Source: Candidatus Enterocloster excrementipullorum
GTDB taxonomy: Bacteria > Bacillota > Clostridia > Lachnospirales > Lachnospiraceae
NCBI GenBank assembly: GCA_019119575.1
Contig: DWWT01000065.1
Span: forward strand, 26,831 to 90,830
Direction: 5' to 3'
DNA: 64,000 nucleotides
Positions 8,772 through 16,885 of the stretch are shown here, one piece after another. The notes beneath the pieces were generated by a model. It ran no database searches. It saw only the letters and a list, made by a program, of their open reading frames with translations, and was not told the DNA's origin. The position numbers and the translations under genes were made by a program. The first letter of the stretch is position 1. Each line of letters starts with the position of its first letter.

Positions 8772-9079
8772 TGTGTGTTCTCCTAAATACGATTATTTCG
8801 GCTCCGAAAGCGTCTGAAAAAAGTGGCCGCGCAGAGGAGCGGGGCCACCTTGTACACGAATGGTACAGATACAGTATAGCATACATTTCAACAGACATAC
8901 CAGAGAAATATTTTGTTCAAAATTGCCTTTGAAAATTTTTTGAAATTTCAATATAATGTAAATACAACGTGTGGCTTTCAAGCGTAATTCCAGTTGCGCT
9001 TGGAACTGCACGTTTATTTGTTTGAAAATAGCGGCTGATGTGTACGGCTGCCAAACATATGGAAAGAGAGGAAAAAGGA
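8772..9079. other. Intergenic region between divergent genes
   Basis: About 300 bases without a gene. It holds a small inverted repeat TGTAC...GTACA at about 8851-8870 and a good rightward promoter (TTGAAA 8929-8934, 17-base spacer, TATAAT 8952-8957), followed by a leader of about 110 bases containing a hairpin (TTCCA/TGGAA around 8988-9004). No open frame looks real. Confidence 0.6.
8929..8957 (+). promoter_or_regulatory. Promoter for the 9080-9703 gene pair
   Basis: TTGAAA, 17-base spacer and a perfect TATAAT, about 120 bases upstream of the first start codon and in AT-rich sequence. Confidence 0.75.
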
Positions 9080-9319
9080 ATGAAACGGATCAAAGCAGCC
9101 TGCATTTGCCAGACACTTCATTTTATGCTAAAGGAGGACATCGGGCACGATTACGCGGTAAGCCTGGTAAAGCAGGAGGTAGAAATGTATAAAAAGGGTC
9201 TGGACCGCCACCATACCAAGTACAAGATTTTGGACGAGACCCAGCAGCCGGACGGCTCCATTATGATTAAGATCGTTAAGCAGTATAACCAGAGCCCTGT
9301 GGGAGATTATCTGGATTAG
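9080..9319 (+). CDS. Conserved small hypothetical protein, 79 aa
   Basis: ATG at 9080 after AGGAAAAAGGA. The protein begins MKRIKAACICQTLHF and contains KEEVEMYKKGL-like helical and KIVKQYN strand segments. It is soluble, with two Cys near the N-terminus. The family is not one I can name, though proteins of this size and pattern recur in Lachnospiraceae. It lies 30 bases upstream of a DUF2798 protein and probably shares its transcript. Confidence 0.7.
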   Translation: MKRIKAACICQTLHFMLKEDIGHDYAVSLVKQEVEMYKKGLDRHHTKYKILDETQQPDGSIMIKIVKQYNQSPVGDYLD

Positions 9320-9349
9320 AGCGTGCTGGCACATTACACGGAGGATGAG

Positions 9350-9703
9350 ATGCCAAAAAACAAGAAGCAGGGGATTATTTTCGGGGGTATCATGTCCTAT
9401 GCCATGGCCTATGGCATGGAGATCTACAATGTGGCCATTAAGGAGGGGGTAAATTTATCCGCCGGCGGTCTCAGCAATATGACAAATATCATATTCTGGG
9501 AGGCGTTGAAGGAAGCCGCCTATATGGGGATTCTGGTGTTTATTTTTTCCAGCCTGTGGGGAAACCGTCTGGGAGCTGCGTTTGCCGAAAGGCACTGCGA
9601 CCCGGCCCGGGATAACCCGTACATATGCCGGCTTCTGCGGCAGGCAGCGCCCTTCAGCCACTGGCTGTTCGGAAAACTGTTTCCGCAGCCGGAGCGTGTC
9701 TGA
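9350..9703 (+). CDS. DUF2798-like membrane protein with an apparent internal in-frame deletion
   Basis: 117 aa, ATG at 9350 after GGAGGATGAG. The N-terminus (GIIFGGIMSYAMAYGMEIYN) and the middle (FWEALKEAAYMGILVFIFSSLWGNRLG...RHCDPARDNPYICRLLRQA) are the first DUF2798 repeat. The last residues (APFSHWLFGKLF) look like the C-terminus of full-length relatives of about 165-170 aa. Roughly 50 residues that should form the second membrane pair are missing, with the join after LLRQA near 9648. The frame is kept, so a shortened protein could be made. DUF2798 proteins are membrane proteins of unknown role. Confidence 0.65.
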   Translation: MPKNKKQGIIFGGIMSYAMAYGMEIYNVAIKEGVNLSAGGLSNMTNIIFWEALKEAAYMGILVFIFSSLWGNRLGAAFAERHCDPARDNPYICRLLRQAAPFSHWLFGKLFPQPERV

Positions 9704-9747
9704 GCAGGGGACAGCCGCTGCGGAAAGAATCGGCAAAAAAGCGGCAG

Positions 9748-10098
9748 TCAATGGGCAAAGCATTCTTTTGCGCACGCCATAAAAGTTTTGAGCGCAGGAT
9801 TGCCCTGGAGCGATTTGTAATAGACGCCGAATGACACAGGGGCCGCGTCGGCCACGGGAATTCGGGCAATCAGGGGAATATCCGGGACAAGAAAATCCGG
9901 AAGAACCGAGATTCCATATCCCGCCGCGATGAGAACCGTGATGGCTTCAGCGGACTCACAAAAATAGAATTCGGACGGGGGCCGTCCGCCCATCAGCTGC
10001 CCCTGAAGCTGGGAGATGGACGGGTGGGATGACAGGATAGGAGCAAACAGAACAAGGCGTTCTTCTTTGAGGCGGTCGAGACAGACCGCCTTTTCTGA
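9748..10098 (-). pseudogene. LysR-family regulator, C-terminal fragment
   Basis: Reading leftwards, the frame gives LDRLKEERLVLFAP, SHPSISQLQGQL, FYFCESAEAITVLIAAGYGISVLPDF and SFGVYYKS before the stop at 9748. This is the second half of a LysR effector domain. The HTH and first effector subdomain are missing: at about 10098 the sequence changes directly into ABC-exporter sequence on the opposite strand. There is no start codon or ribosome site. It is a remnant of a gene that was once divergent from the ABC gene. Confidence 0.85.
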
Positions 10099-11166
10099 TG
10101 CGATCGGATGGCGGCGGGCGCTGTCTTTGCCTTAAACGGGTATCTGGGGCTGACTCTGGGGACCCTGGTGTCCTTCCTCACGCTGAATAAAAATTCCACC
10201 CAGCCGGTCAGCCAGATCAGCCAGCAGATGAACAGCATTGCCATGGCCATGGCGGGCGCCAGGCGGATTTTTGATCTGATGGATGAAGAATCGGAAACAG
10301 ACAGCGGCTATGTGGAGCTGGTAAATGCAGAGGAAAATCCGGACGGGAGTCTGTGCGAAACCAGCGAGCGCACCGGGCTTTGGGCCTGGAAGCATCCCCA
10401 TAAGGCGGACGGCACGGTCACCTATCAGAGGCTGGAGGGGAGCATTACCTTTCACGATGTGGATTTTGGATACGAGGAGGGGAAAATTGTCCTGCACAAC
10501 ATCGAGCTGTATGCCGCGCCGGGTCAGAAGATAGCCTTTGTGGGCAGCACCGGAGCGGGCAAAACCACCATTACCAATCTGATCAACCGCTTTTATGACA
10601 TTGCGGACGGGAAAATCCGATATGACGGGATCAACATCAATAAGATCAAAAAGGGCGACCTGCGCCGCAGCTTGGGCATGGTGCTTCAGGACACCCATCT
10701 GTTCACCGGAACGGTGATGGAAAATATCCGCTACGGCCGGCAGGACGCCTCGGATGAGGCGTGCATCGCGGCGGCGAAGCTGGCCAATGCGGATGGGTTT
10801 ATCCGCCGCCTTCCCGACGGGTACCAGACGGTGCTCACCGGAGACGGGGGGAATTTGAGCCAGGGCCAGAGACAGCTTCTCGCCATTGCCAGGGCGGCCG
10901 CGGCGGATCCGCCGGTTCTGATTTTGGACGAGGCCACATCCTCCATCGATACCCGGACCGAGGCCCTGGTACAGCAGGGCATGGACAGCCTGATGGAAGG
11001 GCGCACCACCTTTGTCATCGCTCACCGGCTGTCCACGGTCAAAAATTCGGACTGTATTATGGTTCTGGAGCAGGGCCGCATCATTGAACGGGGAAGCCAT
11101 GATCAGCTGATAGCCAAAAAAGGCAGGTATTATCAGCTTTATACCGGAAATGCAATCGGCGCCTGA
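10099..11166 (+). pseudogene. ABC exporter gene missing its 5' half (NBD intact)
   Basis: The open frame from 10099 starts inside the last transmembrane helices (AAGAVFALNGYLGLTLGTLVSFL, about 355 codons in all) and keeps a complete nucleotide-binding domain: Walker A GSTGAGKTT, signature LSQGQRQLL, Walker B ILDEATSS, H-loop IAHRLST. A normal half transporter has about 600 residues, so some 240 N-terminal residues are gone. An ATG at 10108 exists but lacks a ribosome site. A 60-residue linker precedes the NBD, as in the second gene of clostridial exporter pairs. It is joined head-on to a LysR fragment, so the two lost their shared intergenic region together. Confidence 0.85.
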
Positions 11167-11175
11167 TTGGACGGA

Positions 11176-11241
11176 TTGACGCGCTCTGCTTCTGTACCCT
11201 AATTTGGCAGATTGACGCATTCTGCTTCCGTATCCTATAAT
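11176..11241 (+). promoter_or_regulatory. Tandemly duplicated promoter region
   Basis: Two imperfect direct copies with a 36-base period: TTGACG at 11176 and again at 11212, each followed by a similar CTCTGCTTC/TTCTGCTTC spacer. The second ends in a perfect TATAAT at 11236-11241 with an 18-base spacer. The first has only TAATTT. The second is the likely promoter of the NimA-like gene. Confidence 0.7.
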
Positions 11242-11288
11242 GAGATGTGGAAACAGGGAGATACAAACAGGATGGAGGCGAAGGAAAA

Positions 11289-11756
11289 ATGAGACGAGCG
11301 GACAGAGAGATACGGGAGTTTGACCGGATGCTTACTGTTGCAGATGCCTGCGACTGCTGCCGTCTGGGGCTGCTTGACGATGCCGGTGCGTACATTGTGC
11401 CATTGAATTTCGGATATGAGGCGGAGGGGGAGAAGCTTACGCTCTACTTCCACGGCGCGGGCCAGGGAAAAAAGATAGACCTAATCCGGGAACAGAAAAG
11501 CGCATCCTTTGAGATGGATACCCGGCACGCGCTGGTGGAGGGGGAGACGGCCTGCGCATATTCCTACCGGTACCAGAGCGTGATGGGAAGAGGACGGATC
11601 CGGCTCATCGAGGAATATGAGGAAAAAGTGCACGGCCTGCAGGCGATCATGGCTCATTATTCCCGGGACAGGGAGTTCGCGTTCGGGGAAGAGGCGGTGA
11701 ACCGGACCGCAGTCATCAAACTGGAAGTGGAGGCGTGGAGCTGCAAGGAGCATTAG
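11289..11756 (+). CDS. Pyridoxamine 5'-phosphate oxidase-like flavin-binding protein (NimA-like)
   Basis: 155 aa. ATG at 11289 follows GGAGGCGAAGGAA; an earlier in-frame ATG at 11247 lies in the promoter leader. The N-terminal pattern (RREI.EFDRML.VADACDCCRLGLLDDAGAYIVPLNFGY) and the central LYFHGAGQGKKIDLIRE are characteristic of the split-barrel FMN-binding family that includes NimA nitroimidazole reductases. EGETACAYSYRYQSVMGRGRIRLIEEYEEK fits the dimer core. It likely binds FMN and reduces or scavenges small molecules; resistance to nitroimidazoles cannot be inferred. Single gene behind its own promoter. Confidence 0.85.
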   Translation: MRRADREIREFDRMLTVADACDCCRLGLLDDAGAYIVPLNFGYEAEGEKLTLYFHGAGQGKKIDLIREQKSASFEMDTRHALVEGETACAYSYRYQSVMGRGRIRLIEEYEEKVHGLQAIMAHYSRDREFAFGEEAVNRTAVIKLEVEAWSCKEH

Positions 11757-11931
11757 ATGCAGCGGATTTTTTCGCGATCCTTACGGGATTCTTAGATATC
11801 CTTACTCTTTTCGGAATGCTCTTTTCATTGAATTTCTTTTAAGGTAAACTGGATTTAGATGGAATGGGCGGATGCTCCGTATCCCTTGTGAAAGGGAAAA
11901 TCGTCATATATGTTCGGAAGGGGGAAGGAGA

Positions 11932-13053
11932 ATGAGAAAAAATGGAATGAAAAAGGCGGCGGCATTGACACTGGCGGCAGTGCTGCCCCTGGGACTGTGC
12001 GCCTGCGGGAGCGAGGCGGCTTCCCAGACGGCCACGGCCCTGAACGGGGCGGGAATTGCGCCATGCAGCCTGTCCCAGGGAGAGAAGGACGTGCTGGAAG
12101 CCTTTGGAATGTTTGGGCGGTCGAAACTCATTGCCTTTTGCGGGCCTGAGGGAGCGTCCGGCCTGACAGTACATGTGTACCGCCTGGGCGCGGACGGGGC
12201 GTGGGAAGAGACCGGCGGAGGAAGCATTGGCCTGGGACAGGGAGGCGTCAGCCAGGGACAGAGCGGCGAAGCCGGCGCGGCAGGGAATGTATCCGAAGGG
12301 GCGCTGGAAGGCACATTTGCTCTGGAGCTTGGGAAGGATTACACGGTGTCTTTTCGCATAAACAGTCAGGGGACTGCCTCCTATGAGACGGAACCCATTT
12401 TCCTGGAAAAAGAGATTGTGGGAAGCGCGGTGGGGTTCCTGGAAGAATTCCGGGAGATGGAGCTGGATGAAGAGGCCCCTGTGGCAGTCATGGCCTATGA
12501 CAGCGGAACACGGATGCGGAGCTTTTCCACGGAGGATTACTTTGAACCCTCAAAATTTGAAGGGATCGATTTGGTGCAGGCAGTGACGTTGGAATTTACC
12601 AGTGGGGAAACGGCCGGAGAGCAGCCGGCGCCGGCCGCCGCCGGCGTGACCGTCATGCGGGAGGCAGACGCCGGCACTCTGGAGGAAATGGCTCTCTATG
12701 AGTCAAGCGCGTTCTTCTGGGGGGAGGAAGAATGGGAGCTTCAGCTCTGGGCTCAGGAGGACATGGTGATTGACGGGGAACTCGCTCTGGATGACAACTG
12801 CCGCTTCGTAATCCGGGCGGTGCAGGGCGATGGAGCCTACACGCTGTTTGACGACCGGGTGCAGCTCGGCATACCTGCCGGGGAGGCGTGGATGGACACG
12901 GAAAACCGGCTTCATATTGTGATACGGGATGTGCGCAGCGCAAGGTACGCGGTCACGGATTTCATGTTTGACGGAGAGGCGGATGCCTTTGCGGGTGAGG
13001 CCGTAATGGACTGGAACGGAATCAATTACGGGTGGCATGTGGGGGCTGTGTAA
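11932..13053 (+). CDS. Predicted lipoprotein 1 of a four-gene cluster
   Basis: 373 aa, ATG at 11932 after GGAAGGAG. The signal peptide is typical: basic n-region (MRKNGMKK), hydrophobic core and lipobox LCA-C at about residue 25. The mature part begins with a low-complexity Gly/Gln/Ser stretch (residues about 100-125) and ends ...GINYGWHVGAV. It has no recognised domain and no further membrane segment, so it should be tethered to the outer face of the membrane. It is the first of four consecutive lipoprotein genes on one strand, spaced 12-89 bases, suggesting a shared envelope role, possibly ligand binding or sensing. Confidence 0.75.
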   Translation: MRKNGMKKAAALTLAAVLPLGLCACGSEAASQTATALNGAGIAPCSLSQGEKDVLEAFGMFGRSKLIAFCGPEGASGLTVHVYRLGADGAWEETGGGSIGLGQGGVSQGQSGEAGAAGNVSEGALEGTFALELGKDYTVSFRINSQGTASYETEPIFLEKEIVGSAVGFLEEFREMELDEEAPVAVMAYDSGTRMRSFSTEDYFEPSKFEGIDLVQAVTLEFTSGETAGEQPAPAAAGVTVMREADAGTLEEMALYESSAFFWGEEEWELQLWAQEDMVIDGELALDDNCRFVIRAVQGDGAYTLFDDRVQLGIPAGEAWMDTENRLHIVIRDVRSARYAVTDFMFDGEADAFAGEAVMDWNGINYGWHVGAV

Positions 13054-13065
13054 AGGAGAGAGCGC

Positions 13066-14592
13066 ATGAAAAAGCAGGAAAATTGGGGGAGAAGAGCAAC
13101 TGTCTGGATGGCTGCATGGAGCCTTTTGGTGACCGGCTGCGGGGCTTCGGAAAGCCCTGCACAGGCGGATGGAACCGGCGGGGGAACGGGCAGGGAAGCA
13201 CCGATCCGGGCGGAGAGCACCATGGACACCGTGCATTCTGTCCAGGAGGAAGCGGCAGCTCCGACGGACCGGGAGGGGAACGCACATCCTGCGGAATCCG
13301 GCGGGGAACAGACGGAAGGGTTTTTGGCTATGGCGGACGCTTTTGTCCAGGAAAAAATTCAGGCAGTCTCCCTGAAAGAGCTGCCAGAGAAGGCGGGGGA
13401 AGAGGGAATTGTCAGCCTGGGAAAGTCCCCGGAAGGGCTGTTTGAAATGTACGGCTACTATGCCCCGGAGGGACGGTATGAAGGAATCCTTCTGCGGGAT
13501 TTATTTGGAAATACCTCGTATTTTTCGGACATTGCCTATACGTCCCGAGAACTTGTCCCGCCGCGCATGCTGTGGGATCCTGAAGAGGATATTCTGCTGG
13601 TGTCCTTTCACACGCACACGGAAAACGGAGAGTCAGCGGACGATCTCTGGGCCTTTATGCGATGGGAAACCGGGCACCTGGAGGCAGTCCCCTTTGACCG
13701 GGAGGAATGCCAAAAGCGCCTGGGGGAACGCCTGTCCTATGAGGTAAAGAAAGAGGAAAACACCGTGACCTTTTTTGACCAGGGAAGCACTGCGGGAACC
13801 TTCTCCCTGGAAGGGTTTGACGGAGGTCAGATCGCGGAAGCGGACTATATGGGCCGTCTCACCTTTCTGGCGGGGGTCAGCACCTTTATGGAGTTTGTTC
13901 CGGGCCTTTCAGCGGAGGGGATGTCCGGATTCTGGTATCCGGAGAAGGGATCCCTTCTGGCCCAGATATCCGCAGAGCGGACAGGGGAATCCGGAAATGA
14001 AACCGTGGATTTTACAATCGAAGCGATAGAGGGAACAGAGACGGAAAGTGATGATCCGAACGAAGGAGAACCCGGCAGCCAAAGCCGGGACGGGGCGTTT
14101 TCATTTGCAGATCTGGACGGTTTATCCTTTTGCTTTTCCGGCGGCGCGGGATCCTGGGACACGACGTTTTCCATTCGTCCGGACGGAAGCTTTTCCGGAG
14201 AATATATAGACAGCGATATGGGAAACCGGGACACAGCGTATCCCGGCGGGACCGTGTACCAGTGCCGGTTTGAGGGACAGCTTTCCTCGCCGGTTCGGGT
14301 GAATGATTACACGTATCGGGTGGAAATTCGGAATATGGAGTATGAGAAGGAGGAAGGTACGGAGGAGATTCAAAATGGCGTGCGGTATGAATACACCGCA
14401 GCCGCCGGCCTGGAATCCACAGAAAGCCTGCTCATCTACCTTCCGGGGGCGCCCTGGGATGCGCTGCCGCAGAGGTTTCAGGTATGGGCGGCATATGAAG
14501 GATTTTCAAAAGAAGCGGGAAGCATTCTGCCCTCCTACGGCCTGTACAATGAGGCGCGGGGGCATGGGTTTTTAAGCGCGCCGGTCAGCTGA
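13066..14592 (+). CDS. Predicted lipoprotein 2, with a conserved beta-rich C-terminal domain
   Basis: 508 aa, 12 bases after the previous stop, ATG preceded by AAAGGAGAG. Signal peptide with lipobox LVTG-C at about residue 25. A Gly/Ala/Glu-rich linker (residues 30-85) is followed by two probable globular parts. The C-terminal one, about residues 350-505, has the pattern SGGAGSWDTTFSIRPDGSFSG, then DSDMG, YPGGTVYQCRFEG, VNDYTYRVEI, LIYLPG and YGLYN. I have seen this arrangement in many clostridial lipoproteins and extracellular proteins of unknown function. No enzyme motif is visible. Confidence 0.75.
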   Translation: MKKQENWGRRATVWMAAWSLLVTGCGASESPAQADGTGGGTGREAPIRAESTMDTVHSVQEEAAAPTDREGNAHPAESGGEQTEGFLAMADAFVQEKIQAVSLKELPEKAGEEGIVSLGKSPEGLFEMYGYYAPEGRYEGILLRDLFGNTSYFSDIAYTSRELVPPRMLWDPEEDILLVSFHTHTENGESADDLWAFMRWETGHLEAVPFDREECQKRLGERLSYEVKKEENTVTFFDQGSTAGTFSLEGFDGGQIAEADYMGRLTFLAGVSTFMEFVPGLSAEGMSGFWYPEKGSLLAQISAERTGESGNETVDFTIEAIEGTETESDDPNEGEPGSQSRDGAFSFADLDGLSFCFSGGAGSWDTTFSIRPDGSFSGEYIDSDMGNRDTAYPGGTVYQCRFEGQLSSPVRVNDYTYRVEIRNMEYEKEEGTEEIQNGVRYEYTAAAGLESTESLLIYLPGAPWDALPQRFQVWAAYEGFSKEAGSILPSYGLYNEARGHGFLSAPVS

Positions 14593-14615
14593 ATGCTGGG
14601 AAAGGAGAATGCACT

Positions 14616-15149
14616 ATGGGTGAGAAAAATGCGCTGCGCCGGGTGGTTTTGCTGGCGCTTGGATTGCTTTTGACGGCTGCCGTGCTTTTTGGATGCGGAA
14701 GGGATGAGAATCAAGAAGCCCTGAAGAAAATCAGCTGCGAACTGAGCCTGGATCTTCCGGATGGAGAACTTTTGACGGCGGAGGACAGTCACGGCGGATT
14801 TCATGGGGACGGTCTCTTCTTTGCCGCTGTGCGGTTTGCGGACGGAACGATGGAGGAAAGGCTGAAGGCGGATGGGCACTGGCAGGCATTTCCTGCGAAT
14901 GAGACGGTACAGGCCCTTCTCTGCGGCTATGAATTTACGGATGGAAGATACGGCCCGTATCTGACGGATGGGGATGGAACCCCTCTGATACCGGCGGTTG
15001 AAAACGGATACTACTGGCTGCGTGACCGGCAGATCATAGACGGGCAGGCGTCCGGCGCGGATATCCTGCACCGCGGATCCTTCAACTTTACCATAGGAGT
15101 TTATGACTCGGATACGGGCATATTATACTGCTGCAAAATGGATACCTGA
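14616..15149 (+). CDS. Predicted lipoprotein 3, GGFHGDG/NFTxxxYD family
   Basis: 177 aa, ATG at 14616 after GGAAAGGAG. Lipobox VLFG-C at about residue 27. The mature domain carries the motifs DSHGGFHGDG (about residue 60), GYYWLRDRQ (about 132) and NFTIGVYDSDTGILYCCKMDT at the very end. This signature recurs in small clostridial lipoproteins with no assigned function. The protein is compact with one domain and appears complete. It is cotranscribed with the flanking lipoproteins, judging from 23- and 89-base gaps and the absence of a terminator. Confidence 0.75.
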   Translation: MGEKNALRRVVLLALGLLLTAAVLFGCGRDENQEALKKISCELSLDLPDGELLTAEDSHGGFHGDGLFFAAVRFADGTMEERLKADGHWQAFPANETVQALLCGYEFTDGRYGPYLTDGDGTPLIPAVENGYYWLRDRQIIDGQASGADILHRGSFNFTIGVYDSDTGILYCCKMDT

Positions 15150-15238
15150 CGGCCTTCATTTCGTGCGGCGGGACATGTGCCCGGACTGCGGGCGGGAATC
15201 GCGCGGCATATAGGAAAAAACAGGGGAGGTATGTGGAT

Positions 15239-16246
15239 ATGAAAAAATGGAGATTTACCGGTATACTCCTGGCAGCCGGACTGTGCCTGGCGTCCTGCGG
15301 GGCAGAAGGGCCGGACGGCATGGCAGCAGCCGGAAACAGCCAAGCCTCTCAAACAGCCGCAGATGCGCCTCAGGCAGCAAAAAACAACCAGGCATTTTCA
15401 TTCCCGTGTGTAACGGTTGTTTCCGGGGAAGAGACGTTTATTCCCATAGAACATATCAATTACACAGAATCCATTACGCTGGACGGGGAGGGAAAGGAGC
15501 AGACAATAAGCGATTACAGCGGTTATCTTCAGCCCGGGGATATTGCGGGTGTGCCGATGGTGCCCTACCAGCCGGGGATCGCCATACGGACAGAGGAAGA
15601 GCCTCTGTCCTGCGCATATGAACGGTTTACCTTGAACGGCACAAGCCTGGGAGAGAGAACCGCGGCGGATGGGCTGGAGAATATTGTGCTTCCGGAGCCG
15701 GAGGAAGACTATCTGGTGGAGCTTCGTGTCTCCTTTGGAGAAGAGGGAAGATCGGCCGGATACCAGTATTTTTTTCGGGTGACGGATCAGGAACCCACGC
15801 CAGCCCTGGAAATTACCAGCGGATCCGGGACGGAAAAAACAATGATCGCTGCTGCCAAGGGAGCAGGCGCTTTCCCGGCGCTCACTATGGAGGAAAACGT
15901 CCGCTATCTGCCCCTGGGAAGCCGCCTGGAGCTTGCGTTCCCAGAAGATATCCGCCTGGAAGAAATTACAGTGTATGACATGGTGCTTACGGATTCCAGA
16001 GAAAATTTTCTGGAGAACACGGATGGCTTGGGAAAGGGGACGAAGCTGCAGCCGGAAGCCCCTGTCCTTTATCTGGACGAGAACGGGAAGGCCATGGAGC
16101 GGGGATATCCGAAAAATGACCGGACAGGCGGTGTGCTGCGGGGATTCCTCTTTCAGTGCCGTTTTGCGGACGGGAGGGAGGAGGTCTACAGCGCCGCCGT
16201 GCGGACGGACGCGGACTTTGGGACGGGGACAGAAAGTTCCGTTTGA
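15239..16246 (+). CDS. Predicted lipoprotein 4
   Basis: 335 aa. The start is ambiguous between GTG at 15233 and ATG at 15239; ATG sits 9 bases from GGGGAGG and is preferred. Signal peptide with lipobox CLAS-C at about residue 21. The remainder is predicted beta-rich, with an acidic surface and no recognisable domain. ITLDGEGKEQTISDYSGYL and YDMVLTDSRENF suggest immunoglobulin-like strands, but this is only an impression. Last of the four lipoprotein genes. Confidence 0.72.
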   Translation: MKKWRFTGILLAAGLCLASCGAEGPDGMAAAGNSQASQTAADAPQAAKNNQAFSFPCVTVVSGEETFIPIEHINYTESITLDGEGKEQTISDYSGYLQPGDIAGVPMVPYQPGIAIRTEEEPLSCAYERFTLNGTSLGERTAADGLENIVLPEPEEDYLVELRVSFGEEGRSAGYQYFFRVTDQEPTPALEITSGSGTEKTMIAAAKGAGAFPALTMEENVRYLPLGSRLELAFPEDIRLEEITVYDMVLTDSRENFLENTDGLGKGTKLQPEAPVLYLDENGKAMERGYPKNDRTGGVLRGFLFQCRFADGREEVYSAAVRTDADFGTGTESSV

Positions 16247-16298
16247 CGGGCATATCTTTTTGAATCGTGTTATACTTACTTTTGAAGGAGGAACATTG

Positions 16299-16796
16299 AT
16301 GGAATATAAAATCATTGAAAAACCTGCATTTACATTTGCAGGTGTCAGCAAACGCGTGCCGCTGCAATTTGAGGGAGTAAATAATGCAATTTTGAAACTG
16401 GCGCAGAGTATAACGCAGGAGCAAAAAGAAGAAATGAAGCGGCTGCAAAATATGGAGCCATATGAGATGGTAAATGTTTCCTATGAATCAGATACAAACT
16501 TTCTCAAAGAAGCCGGAGAACTGACGCATCTGATCGGCGTTTTAACAACCGAAAGCAATATCAGCAATAATCTGGATACATTTTCCGTTAAGGCACATAC
16601 ATGGGCGGTCTTTCCGAACGAGGGAATATTTCCGTTTACTTTGCAGGATACAATGGCAAGAATTTATTCCGAATGGTTTGCGGCCTTAGATTATGAACTG
16701 GCAGAGCCATTCTCTTTTTCATTTACGAAAATGTACGAAGAAAAAGCGAACTATGCATACAGTGAAATCTGGATCCCGGTAATAAAAAAGCAATAA
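16299..16796 (+). CDS. GyrI-like effector-binding domain protein (probable AraC C-terminal remnant)
   Basis: 165 aa from ATG at 16299, preceded by GAAGGAGG. The sequence MEYKIIEKPAFTFAGVSKR matches the start of the bacterial effector-binding (GyrI-like) domain at the C-terminus of AraC/XylS-type regulators, and EIWIPV at the end is the domain's last strand. The codons upstream in the same frame read LTFEGGTL, which resembles the AraC linker just before this domain, and the apparent Shine-Dalgarno is those same bases. I infer that the HTH half was lost near 16258. The domain alone might still be translated and bind small molecules. Base composition is AT-richer than the lipoprotein genes. Confidence 0.65.
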   Translation: MEYKIIEKPAFTFAGVSKRVPLQFEGVNNAILKLAQSITQEQKEEMKRLQNMEPYEMVNVSYESDTNFLKEAGELTHLIGVLTTESNISNNLDTFSVKAHTWAVFPNEGIFPFTLQDTMARIYSEWFAALDYELAEPFSFSFTKMYEEKANYAYSEIWIPVIKKQ

Positions 16797-16885
16797 ACGA
16801 TTTCGCATGTTCGGTAAAAGGCTGCCCGGTAAAAGCTGCTTGGAACGCTTCTGACAGAGCGCCAAAGAGACACAGGAGACACATC

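Noticed and set aside
10132..11220. Long antisense open frame (362 codons) over the ABC remnant
   Set aside because: It is the mirror of a conserved nucleotide-binding domain in high-GC sequence, with no ribosome site or recognisable domain.
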